This document shows positions 1-7,782 of a stretch of 64,000 nt of DNA, piece after piece. Each line of letters begins with the position of its first letter. Position 1 is the stretch's first letter. Both the position numbers and the translations under genes were made by a program. Under the pieces are notes generated by a model that ran no database searches, had not been told where the DNA came from, and saw nothing but the letters and a program-made list of their open reading frames with translations. The DNA is from Calothrix sp. PCC 7103 (lineage in GTDB: Bacteria; Cyanobacteriota; Cyanobacteriia; Cyanobacteriales; Nostocaceae), in the NCBI RefSeq assembly GCF_000331305.1, contig NZ_KB217478.1:8091481-8155480 (forward strand), written 5' to 3'.

Positions 1-2515
1 GATGGTGTAGTAATATAAAAAAGTTTGATAGTGAAGGGTAAGAGGTAGTAGTAATAAATTTTTCTATATATGGTTGGCATTGCTCTGGGTAATGTTGAAT
101 TAGAGATTTTACTGCTGCAAGATGTGTTAGATTATTTGATTTAGGGTTATTGGCAAGCATTTCTAGTACGTTTGGTGGAGTGTTGGAGTTTTTGGCAACT
201 GCTAATTTTACAGAGATATGTTCGTCTGTTGCTAACTTTTCTAGCAAAGTGACGGGAGCGTTGCTTTTACTGCGATTTAATTTGTCTTGCTTTTCAGGAG
301 TGTCAAAGACAATCATTGCTGAATTCGTGTTCAGTGCTACAGCTTCTTTGATTGTTACCCATTGACTTTGTGCTTGTTTTATGAGTAATTGACTTGATGC
401 ATTCAGATTTTGCACTGCTTGCCATTGCTGTAAAAACTCGGTGTGTGGATGATTTTTTGTTTCGAGTAACCCAACGAGTGCTGAAGAACGCACATCTTGG
501 TTTTTATCTTGCAAGAGTTTTTCTCGCACTTCTGGTGGTAGATTCGGATTTCGCGCTACTAACCGACGCAAACGTACTGATTGACTTAATGCAAATTTTG
601 ATGCGATAGATTCGGGTATATTTGGATGTCGTGCTAAGGCAATTTGCATTTCAAGTGTGTTGATTGTGGCACATTTTTCTAGAAGATAGGCAGGGATATC
701 TGAGTGTATCGTCATTTGCCGACATATATTTTGAATCGATAGTAAATACACTTGGTAGCTATCGCTCGGCGCCAGTTCAAGTAAAATTTCGATAGGGGTA
801 TTAGGATTTGCGACAATTGAAATATTGTCTTGGCAAGTTGAAGAATTGGAGTATAGGGTGAGTGACTTTGTTTGACGGAATATTATTGCCCTAGCTTTTA
901 CCCAATCGACTTGATCTGTTTCTAACTGCGTTAACACATCATCAGGGGTGTTAGGATTTTCGGCAACTGCACACCGAACGTTATTATCTTCATCGGTTGC
1001 CAATTTTCTCAAAATCTCAATTGGGGTTTTAAGATTGTACGCTACATGTTGACGCACCATATATTCGCCATCGTTAGCTAACTGTGCTAGTAAGGTTTCT
1101 GATACTCTAGAGCTTGCTGCAACATTATTACGAACGTAAAAATCTTTATCGTTTGCCAAATACGTTAATAGTTCAATTGAGGTGTTGGGATTTTTAATTA
1201 CTTCTACACGTACATAACAATCTGCATCCCGTGCGAGTAGTTCTAAAATTGCTGGTGTCGCATTGGGGTGCTTGGCAATATCTTGACGCTGGTAGCATTT
1301 GTAGTTGTTCAGCATTCTTACTAATAGCCATGCTGGAGTTATGGGGTTACGAACTACTGCATTGCAAACTCCTAAGCGTTTATCTTCTATAAGTATTTCC
1401 AACACTTCTGTAGGAACGCTTTTGTTACTGGCAACTGCCGCACGCACTTTCCACGATTTGTTATAGGCAAGTTTTACTAATATTTCGCGAGGTGTGTTTG
1501 GGTGAGATGCTACACCCGTTCGCGTATACTCCCAGTCACGTTTTACAATTTCGCTTAAAGCGGCGCCATTCGTATCAGGATTTTGAATTGCGGCTTCGTA
1601 CTCGTAAAATAATTTGTAGATAGCATTTGGAGTACTGGGATTTTGGAAAACAGTTTGACGTACCCACGCATCATCATCACCCGCAAGCTGTTCTAAAAGA
1701 TGAACGGGAGTATTTAAATTATTGGCAATTGCTACACGCATTTTTTTTGTTGCTGTTTTTGGTTTTAACAGCGCTTCGAGAATCTCTGGAGGAGTATCAG
1801 GGTTACGGGCTATTTGTATTAACGTATTACGATGTAATCCCATCAAGAAAGCTTGGGGAATAATGCCGAGTTGCCACAATCTATACTCAGAAGTTTCATC
1901 GTGCAATATATTATCTTTGACTAACTGGTGTTTTTGAACCACCGCAAAAGCTGCTTCTTGCCATCCAGCTTTCATTTCCCCTATCCAGTTGACATGTAAC
2001 TTAGCGACATTTGGCACTTGCGAAGTTAACCAGTTACTACCTGCTTCGTATATCAACTTACATAATTCATCTCTAGTTAGTTTAGGATTCATTGCCACAG
2101 CAAACATTGTTTTTGGGCGCCTATAACTTAATGCCCACTGTAAATATGTATCTGGGATAACTTCTAATTTAAGTAAACTAGCTTGAGTATCTTCGGGTAA
2201 TTCTTGAAAAAAGAGTGGGTTTTCTAATAACAACAGTGAGAATACGGGATTATCGAGCAACTCGTATGGAAATTCTATCCCTAATTGAAACAATATCTCT
2301 GTGGGAGTATTGGGGTTACTAGCTACAGCTTTGCGCGTCTCATAATCTTTATTATTGCTGAGTGAAAATAAAATTTCTGGAGTAGTGCATATGTTTGCGG
2401 CTATAACGCGCGTGAGTTCAGGAGCCATAGACGCTAACTCTTCCAAGCTTATATGTGATGTAGTTTCGCTAACTGCTTGATGTACCAGTGCAAGCAAATT
2501 GGAAGAGTTTTGCAT
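1..2515 (-). CDS. LRV repeat protein (LRV-D), 3' end beyond the window
   Basis: The frame stays open from an ATG at 2515 to the window edge (838 codons, no stop), so the C terminus is missing. From about residue 60 it is built of roughly 24-residue units of the form VR-x-x-VA-x-NPNTP-x-x-x-L-x-x-LA-x-D, the leucine-rich repeat variant (LRV, HEAT-like) pattern known from a gene near nif in Azotobacter. The N-terminal part carries the module shared by this cluster, with FPYELLDNP followed by LLLLENPLFFQEL. No cysteine cluster, signal peptide or membrane segment is visible. LRV proteins are presumed binding scaffolds; the ligand is unknown. It is the last visible gene of a minus-strand cluster downstream of MoxR and VWA genes. 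Confidence 0.85.
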   Translation of the reverse strand, partial: MQNSSNLLALVHQAVSETTSHISLEELASMAPELTRVIAANICTTPEILFSLSNNKDYETRKAVASNPNTPTEILFQLGIEFPYELLDNPVFSLLLLENPLFFQELPEDTQASLLKLEVIPDTYLQWALSYRRPKTMFAVAMNPKLTRDELCKLIYEAGSNWLTSQVPNVAKLHVNWIGEMKAGWQEAAFAVVQKHQLVKDNILHDETSEYRLWQLGIIPQAFLMGLHRNTLIQIARNPDTPPEILEALLKPKTATKKMRVAIANNLNTPVHLLEQLAGDDDAWVRQTVFQNPSTPNAIYKLFYEYEAAIQNPDTNGAALSEIVKRDWEYTRTGVASHPNTPREILVKLAYNKSWKVRAAVASNKSVPTEVLEILIEDKRLGVCNAVVRNPITPAWLLVRMLNNYKCYQRQDIAKHPNATPAILELLARDADCYVRVEVIKNPNTSIELLTYLANDKDFYVRNNVAASSRVSETLLAQLANDGEYMVRQHVAYNLKTPIEILRKLATDEDNNVRCAVAENPNTPDDVLTQLETDQVDWVKARAIIFRQTKSLTLYSNSSTCQDNISIVANPNTPIEILLELAPSDSYQVYLLSIQNICRQMTIHSDIPAYLLEKCATINTLEMQIALARHPNIPESIASKFALSQSVRLRRLVARNPNLPPEVREKLLQDKNQDVRSSALVGLLETKNHPHTEFLQQWQAVQNLNASSQLLIKQAQSQWVTIKEAVALNTNSAMIVFDTPEKQDKLNRSKSNAPVTLLEKLATDEHISVKLAVAKNSNTPPNVLEMLANNPKSNNLTHLAAVKSLIQHYPEQCQPYIEKFITTTSYPSLSNFFILLHH

Positions 2516-2692
2516 AAACAAAATCAAGAATAAATATATAACAAAGCCTATGATTTTAAGTTGTCACATATTCATTCAAATCACCTTTGTATTTTTACGG
2601 AAATATAATATATTAATAAATATCAAGAATATTAATCTCCGCGATATTACGACAAACTATACTTAAATTAAGTTTCCAACGTCATTAGTTAG
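2516..2692. other. Short AT-rich spacer in the LRV cluster
   Basis: This spacer separates LRV-D from the LRV relic. It is rich in A/T runs and may hold the LRV-D promoter, but I could not assign -10 or -35 boxes. No ribosome-binding site is obvious immediately upstream of the ATG at 2515. Confidence 0.3.
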
Positions 2693-2880
2693 TTATATAA
2701 TTATCAATGTTCGGACATGCGAGCTTTTGTCTTTAGATAAAGCTTCTAAAGTTGGAATATAAATTTCAGTTTCTTGAGCAATTAGGCGCCGGATATACTC
2801 CGAATCATCCAATGCTAAATATTCTAAACTCTTAATTAGCGTATTTATATTGCTAACAACTGCCTTTCTCACATCTATTT
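2693..2880 (-). pseudogene. LRV repeat relic, in frame behind the LRV-C stop
   Basis: Just past the TAA of the upstream LRV gene (2885-2887), the same reading frame passes one further stop and then reads about 60 residues of LRV-like sequence, beginning DVRKAVVSNINT and containing ALDDSEYIRRLIA. It ends at a TAA at 2693. The LRV-C protein was therefore once longer and was shortened by stop codons. There is no start codon of its own. It is a relic rather than a gene unless the stop is read through. Confidence 0.7.
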
Positions 2881-2884
2881 AATT

Positions 2885-4024
2885 TTATTGCTTATGCTTA
2901 TTATTTAAAGTTTGTTTAGCGACTCGACGAACACGTCTATGTTTGTCACTAATTAATTTTTCTAGCACACTTACAGAAGTGCAGGAATTATTTGCAACTG
3001 CGACACGAATATTAACAATTGCCTCTGTAGACAATTTTTCCAAGATTTCACTACGAGTTGATTCATTTTTAGCTATATAGAGACGTACTGAGTTTTCTTT
3101 ATCATATGCTAGCTTTTTTATGGTTTCTTCAGGAGTTTGAGTATTTTTTGCTACAGCTTGTCGAACACTTATCTTATCATCGTTAGCTAATTTTCCAAGA
3201 ACACGACTTGGTGTGACAAAATTATTCGCAACATCACGGCGAACACTACTTATTTTATCATCAGCTAACTTTTCTAAAACTGTCTTAGGTGTGTTTCGAT
3301 GTGACGCGACAGCACCACGAACTTGTGAGTCGATATCCGAAGCTAACTTTTCTAAAATAAATACAGGTATATTATATGTCGATGCAACAATACGACGGAT
3401 AAGGCACTCACTATCATTAGATAACTTTTCTAAAATATATTCCGGTATTTTCCCACGTGATGCAATATTAATGCGAATAGCTGTCTCACTGTCATCAACT
3501 AAAATTTCAATAATAGAATTCGGTAAATCCCATTTTTGTGCAATTGTAATACGAACTGTATAGCTACTATCGCGCGCAAGCTGTTCTAATATATGAGTAG
3601 GCGCCGTGCTGTTACGCGCAACTGACCAACGAACCTTTGAAGATGTATCTCTGGCTAGTTTTTCTAAAATATGTTGTGGTAAATCATGGTTATAAGCAAG
3701 ATTGGCACGAACTAATTCATCTTTATGAGTTCTTGCCCAATGTATATAAAATAATGGTAATCCTTTTTCCCATACAGATTCAGAATTATTTTGGTGAAGC
3801 TCTTCAATAAAATTTGGATTTTCTAGCAAAATCAATTCTAAAGATATATTATTTAATACTTCTACTGGATGCTGTTTAAATAACTTTATTAGTAAATCAG
3901 GCGCCGTGTTAGGATTAAGCGCAACTGCTTTACAAATATATGAGCTTTTACTCTTTGATAATTCGCGTAAGCGCTCAATGCTTGTATTTACATCGCGCGC
4001 TTCTTGTAAAAGAGAGTTGTTCAT
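2885..4024 (-). CDS. LRV repeat protein (LRV-C)
   Basis: This encodes 379 residues from the ATG at 4024, which begins MNNSLLQEARDVNTSIERLR. An upstream in-frame start at 4117 would add 31 residues unlike the paralogues, so I prefer 4024. Residues about 1-40 form a cap, and about 40-110 are the shared module (HPVEVLNN, then ELILLENPNF). About eleven 24-residue LRV units follow, with the recurring pattern ILEKLA-x-D-x-x-x-x-VR. The protein ends in a basic tail. The frame continues past the stop into more LRV sequence, so this copy is C-terminally truncated relative to its ancestor. It is presumably a cytoplasmic scaffold; the partner is unknown. Confidence 0.8.
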   Translation of the reverse strand: MNNSLLQEARDVNTSIERLRELSKSKSSYICKAVALNPNTAPDLLIKLFKQHPVEVLNNISLELILLENPNFIEELHQNNSESVWEKGLPLFYIHWARTHKDELVRANLAYNHDLPQHILEKLARDTSSKVRWSVARNSTAPTHILEQLARDSSYTVRITIAQKWDLPNSIIEILVDDSETAIRINIASRGKIPEYILEKLSNDSECLIRRIVASTYNIPVFILEKLASDIDSQVRGAVASHRNTPKTVLEKLADDKISSVRRDVANNFVTPSRVLGKLANDDKISVRQAVAKNTQTPEETIKKLAYDKENSVRLYIAKNESTRSEILEKLSTEAIVNIRVAVANNSCTSVSVLEKLISDKHRRVRRVAKQTLNNKHKQ

Positions 4025-4138
4025 TCGATAAGTTCTCTTATTATTCACTATAGTACACATGTAGTACTTTACGACAATAAGAGATGTAATATCATATAAG
4101 TTTGGTATTGAGCGCAAACTTTCTTTAATATGTTCACA

Positions 4139-4342
4139 TCAAATAAATTCAAGATGTTCTTGCATGTCTTCTGGCTCCAATAGTTCCCAAATTAATAATG
4201 GGCTGCGTATAATATCACCAATTGAGCGGTTTATTTTACTACAACGTATTGTAAAAGCTAGCTGCCTTAAAACTTCTGGCGCCGTATTTTGATTTTTTGC
4301 TAATGCTTCTTGATTGGTACTATCTAGAGTCACATAACACAC
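4139..4342 (-). pseudogene. Truncated LRV relic
   Basis: This is a 67-codon frame with a GTG start at best. It contains ALAKNQNTAPEVLRQLAF and then SPLLIWELLEPEDM, which match the first repeat and the NP-LLENP motif of the cluster's shared N-terminal module. The frame then stops. It lies between LRV-B and LRV-C and most likely is the 5' remnant of a deleted paralogue. A short expressed protein cannot be excluded. Confidence 0.55.
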
Positions 4343-4420
4343 TAATTCTACTTGATTATTTTAAATTTTTATCATGAAAACCAAAAGATATTTTAATAAA
4401 TTTTAATTGCTAAATAAATA

Positions 4421-5431
4421 TTAAAACTGATTTTCGTCATAGTCAAAGTAGTAATAGTCAGAACGTTCTTTGAGTGTCCAAGCGGCTATAAAACAAATCG
4501 TTTCGTTTTCATCTTGAGCAAGTTTGGTCAAAGTTTTACGGCTAGATTTAGAATTTTTAGCTACGGCAGTACGCACGCAAGTTTCTGTATCTTGTGCTAG
4601 CTGCATTAATAAGCTTTGGGGTGTGTTAGAATTGCACGCTACAGCTACACGTATATTTGTGTCTTGATGATTGACTGCCCATTCTAAAAATGATTCGGGT
4701 AGTTTATATTCTTGAATTATACTAGTCTCATGTTTAATTAACTTTTCAAGTAATTTGTTAACTAAATGTTGGGGAGTATTGGGATTTTTTGCGGCGCCGA
4801 ACCGTACTATACCGTTACCATCTTGAATTAATTTTTCTAGTACATCACTAGGTGTTTTAGTGTGTGCTGCTACTTTACTACGAATTTCATAGCATTTGTC
4901 TGTCGCTAACTTTAATAACGCGCCGGAAGGAGTATTTGGATTTTCTGCAACTGCTAAACGAACTTTTTTACTTTTGTCTTCTGCTAGCTTTTGCAAAGTA
5001 TTAGTGTTGGTGCGATGATTTTCGGCAACGTTACCGCGTACATCTATACTTGTATCTTTTGCAAGCTGCTCTAAAAATGATTGATGCGTGTTTTCATTGC
5101 TTGCGATAGTTTTACGAATTCCTTCATCTGAACAATGTACAGCCCATTCAATAAATAAGGACGGTAATGCATCTTCGTTGAAGATATAGGGGTTATTTTG
5201 ATATAATTCTTTGAAAAAATCTGGGTTTTCGAGTAAAATTAACTCAATTATAGGATTATTTAGAACTTGATGCGGAAATTCGATAAATAATTCTATAAGT
5301 AAATCTGGTGGTGTATTCGGGTTACTAGCAACGAGTTTACGAATTGCTCCGTTATAAGTGTCTGCTAGTTTTCTAAGTTCCTCAGAAGAGGTAGTCGCAT
5401 CAATAGCTTGTTTTTCTGTAACCTGTTTCAT
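4421..5431 (-). CDS. LRV repeat protein (LRV-B)
   Basis: 336 residues from the ATG at 5431. The N terminus (KQAIDATTSSEELRKLAD) resembles the other LRV proteins here. Next comes the shared module: NPNTPPDLLIELFIEFP, then NNPIIELILLENPDFFKEL, then a SLFIEWAV segment. At least seven LRV units follow. A second copy of the 'SFLEWAV' type segment occurs near residue 240 (LPESFLEWAVNHQDTNIR), so part of the N-terminal module appears duplicated inside the repeat array. The C terminus is acidic and tyrosine-rich. It lies 148 bp downstream of the VWA gene and is probably in the same transcript. There is no transmembrane or signal sequence. Confidence 0.82.
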   Translation of the reverse strand: MKQVTEKQAIDATTSSEELRKLADTYNGAIRKLVASNPNTPPDLLIELFIEFPHQVLNNPIIELILLENPDFFKELYQNNPYIFNEDALPSLFIEWAVHCSDEGIRKTIASNENTHQSFLEQLAKDTSIDVRGNVAENHRTNTNTLQKLAEDKSKKVRLAVAENPNTPSGALLKLATDKCYEIRSKVAAHTKTPSDVLEKLIQDGNGIVRFGAAKNPNTPQHLVNKLLEKLIKHETSIIQEYKLPESFLEWAVNHQDTNIRVAVACNSNTPQSLLMQLAQDTETCVRTAVAKNSKSSRKTLTKLAQDENETICFIAAWTLKERSDYYYFDYDENQF

Positions 5432-5562
5432 CTGTATGAGTAAGAATAAAGCGTTTGGTTGGTCTTACCCTTTATTATTCCCAGGAATTTTAATAAGACT
5501 TAGGCTCCCGACAAGTTTTACAAAGTCGAGAATATAATTTCATCAAATTTTCATCAACCCAA

Positions 5563-5577
5563 AGAAACCCGGTTTCT
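5563..5577. repeat. Palindrome AGAAACCCGGTTTCT
   Basis: This is a perfect 15-bp palindromic element just downstream of the VWA gene stop. It belongs to a dispersed family also found at 10498, 10550, 29828, 29881, 30455, 30474, 35701, 43489, 43540, 57791 and 57855. Confidence 0.75.
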
Positions 5578-5579
5578 AA

Positions 5580-6746
5580 CTAGGCAGATAATAAACGGAC
5601 GCTTTCGCCAAACGGAAATTGTTCTAAATTCATTCCACCTGGTGTGACTACCCATAATACTGGTAGTTGAGGCGCCTCAGTAGGGAAACAACCATATCCA
5701 TCAGTTAAATAAACGCATACCGCTTGTACATGTCCGTCCCAACGTTCGGATACTTTGTCAAAAAATGGTATAAATGACGTACCTCCTCCTCCCTGCGGTT
5801 TCGGAAAGTCACTATCAGGACTAAGTTCGTAGGGACCGTAAGCATCAGCATCGACGTAATATAATTCGCACTTGAGGTGAGGATAAGAGCGCAAGATACC
5901 ACTAACTTCGCTTAAAAATAACTTCAGTTCTTGGCCGCCAATTGAACCACTAGTATCAATTGCAACATAAACTATAACAGACTCACCTTGTAGTGCTTCT
6001 AAATATAGTCCACGTCCTACAAACCTACGGTCAAAACCAGTAAAGTCATTTGGTGTTTGAACTAAATAACGCCATAAATACGAGCGCCAGTCTATTTGTG
6101 GTGTCGTAGCGTTCATTAATTCGCGCTCAATACCTGCGGGTATTGTGCCTTGTTTCGATGACCGAGCAATTACTGCTGCTTGTTGTAGCGCATTACGCCA
6201 ATGTGCTTCTAGTGCTGCTCTACGTGCGCTAGACATACTATCGTTTTCGTCACCTTCTTCTGAACCTTCTCCTGAACCTTCAAGTAAATCACTTAGCCCA
6301 TCACCACCAGCAGCTTCCCACATCTTCTTATACTTTTCTGCGTCTTTGGAAAGAATTTCGTATATTTCCTCAACGCTAAGATGTTCTAACTTCTGGTCAC
6401 GTAAACCACCTGCTGGTAGTTCAAAATAACCTTGCTGCATAATAATACCGTTAATAACAATATCAGCAGCGAAGTTCCATAATATAGCATCGCGCACACC
6501 TCGACGCGGTACATGGAGTAATGCAGCGTGCAATACCTCGTGTAGCAAGACTCCATCGAGTTGTGCTGGTGGTAGAGCCAGAAAAAATTCAGGATTATAA
6601 AATATATCCTTACCGTCAGTTGCAGCAGTTTGATAATGGGGAGCATTAATAAAACGTGCGAACAATGCCAAAGTCGCAAAAAACGGTGACTTTGTTCGCA
6701 ACCGGATAAGTGAAGCGCTAATAAGTTTTTGGATGTCTTGTGTCAT
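5580..6746 (-). CDS. VWA-domain putative metallopeptidase (DUF2201-like)
   Basis: 388 residues. The N-terminal half carries HEVLHAALLH at residues 69-78, an HExxH zinc-peptidase signature with a further histidine. An acidic, glycine/serine-rich linker spans about 145-172. The C-terminal half has DTSGSIG at about 264-270, the DxSxS metal-binding start of a von Willebrand A fold. This two-part layout matches the DUF2201 / COG3864 family. Such proteins are regularly encoded beside MoxR-type AAA+ ATPases and are thought to act with them in metal insertion or protein remodelling. Here the ATPase gene is 12 bp upstream, so the two are surely cotranscribed. The substrate is unknown, and the LRV neighbours are candidates. 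Confidence 0.85.
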   Translation of the reverse strand: MTQDIQKLISASLIRLRTKSPFFATLALFARFINAPHYQTAATDGKDIFYNPEFFLALPPAQLDGVLLHEVLHAALLHVPRRGVRDAILWNFAADIVINGIIMQQGYFELPAGGLRDQKLEHLSVEEIYEILSKDAEKYKKMWEAAGGDGLSDLLEGSGEGSEEGDENDSMSSARRAALEAHWRNALQQAAVIARSSKQGTIPAGIERELMNATTPQIDWRSYLWRYLVQTPNDFTGFDRRFVGRGLYLEALQGESVIVYVAIDTSGSIGGQELKLFLSEVSGILRSYPHLKCELYYVDADAYGPYELSPDSDFPKPQGGGGTSFIPFFDKVSERWDGHVQAVCVYLTDGYGCFPTEAPQLPVLWVVTPGGMNLEQFPFGESVRLLSA

Positions 6747-6758
6747 AAAAAATAGGAT

Positions 6759-7769
6759 TTAAGACTTGCTCATGCCGATTAACTGGTAATATTCCTGAAT
6801 AAATTTCTGTAAATCGTTGTCTTCTTTAGCTAAAGTCGCAAAAACACCCATATGTCCTTTACTACGCATCATTGGTAGTAAGTCAGCTATGAAAAACTGT
6901 ACCCATTCGGTTGTAGCTTTATTACTTAACCATTTATAAGCGTTATATCCTTGTTTTGCATCTGCTGCGCGTACTGTTAAACCAATAGCTGTTGCATACC
7001 GTGCGCTTGGTTCTTTAGGAAAAGCTATTTTACTGCCTTTACCTTCGAGAATAGGCGCCAAGCTTGGTAAAGTTTGGTAAACTTCCAAATAAGCCATAAA
7101 TTCAGCAGTTGCACCCTTGCCAACAGCAGGTGAAGTATCAAGTTCGGCATAATGTAAATGACTTGCCATTTCCCAAGAACGTGGAGTTGGGAACGCTGGT
7201 TGCTGAGGGTCTATTTTGTGTAGCAGTGTAGACCGGAACGAGAGAAACGCAATAATCTGCTCGTGTATACCTTTTTCTAATGCGTAGGCTTTAAAGCTAT
7301 CAAAATCTACTTCGACTTCTAAATGTAAAAATCTATTTGCTAACGGCGCCGGCATATCAAATACTGCTGCACGGTCTTCTTTACGGTTTCCAGCAGCCCA
7401 AATAAACCATCCTTCTGGGACAGTATAACTACCGATTCGACGGTCTAAAATTAGTTGCTGCGCTACACCTTGCATCGCAGGAGGCGCCATATTAAGCTCG
7501 TCCAGAAAAAAGATACCCTTACCATCACGAGGTAAAAATTCCGGTGGAAACCACTTAGAAATTCCATCTTCTGCAACAGGTAGTCCACGTAAATCAGTAG
7601 GCGCCAGTTGTGACAAACGTACATCAACAAAATCAATTTCGTGTTCTTGTGTAAGTTGCCCGACAATACTAGATTTACCAATACCTGGAGGACCCCAAAT
7701 CATCGTGCTGATTTGTAGATTTTTGGCAACCAAGCTATTTAAATATGTTTTGAGTTGGCTAGGGGTCAT
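6759..7769 (-). CDS. MoxR-family AAA+ ATPase
   Basis: 336 residues. Walker A is GPPGIGKSS at about 26-34 and Walker B is IFFLDELN at about 86-93, followed by the AP-x-x-QGV-x-QQL segment and a WAAGNR sensor region typical of MoxR ATPases. It is probably a hexameric, ATP-driven chaperone that works on or with the VWA protein encoded 12 bp downstream. The LRV-A stop lies only 13 bp upstream of its start, so the three genes form a tight unit. All catalytic motifs look intact. Family assignment is firm; the biological role is not. Confidence 0.9.
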   Translation of the reverse strand: MTPSQLKTYLNSLVAKNLQISTMIWGPPGIGKSSIVGQLTQEHEIDFVDVRLSQLAPTDLRGLPVAEDGISKWFPPEFLPRDGKGIFFLDELNMAPPAMQGVAQQLILDRRIGSYTVPEGWFIWAAGNRKEDRAAVFDMPAPLANRFLHLEVEVDFDSFKAYALEKGIHEQIIAFLSFRSTLLHKIDPQQPAFPTPRSWEMASHLHYAELDTSPAVGKGATAEFMAYLEVYQTLPSLAPILEGKGSKIAFPKEPSARYATAIGLTVRAADAKQGYNAYKWLSNKATTEWVQFFIADLLPMMRSKGHMGVFATLAKEDNDLQKFIQEYYQLIGMSKS

Positions 7770-7782
7770 ATGTTAATTTCAA

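Noticed and set aside
150-2500. Plus-strand short frames such as 150-365, 394-609 and 1627-1863
   Set aside because: They lie opposite the continuous minus-strand LRV-D frame, which is open for 838 codons and shows regular repeats; the plus frames have no recognisable features.
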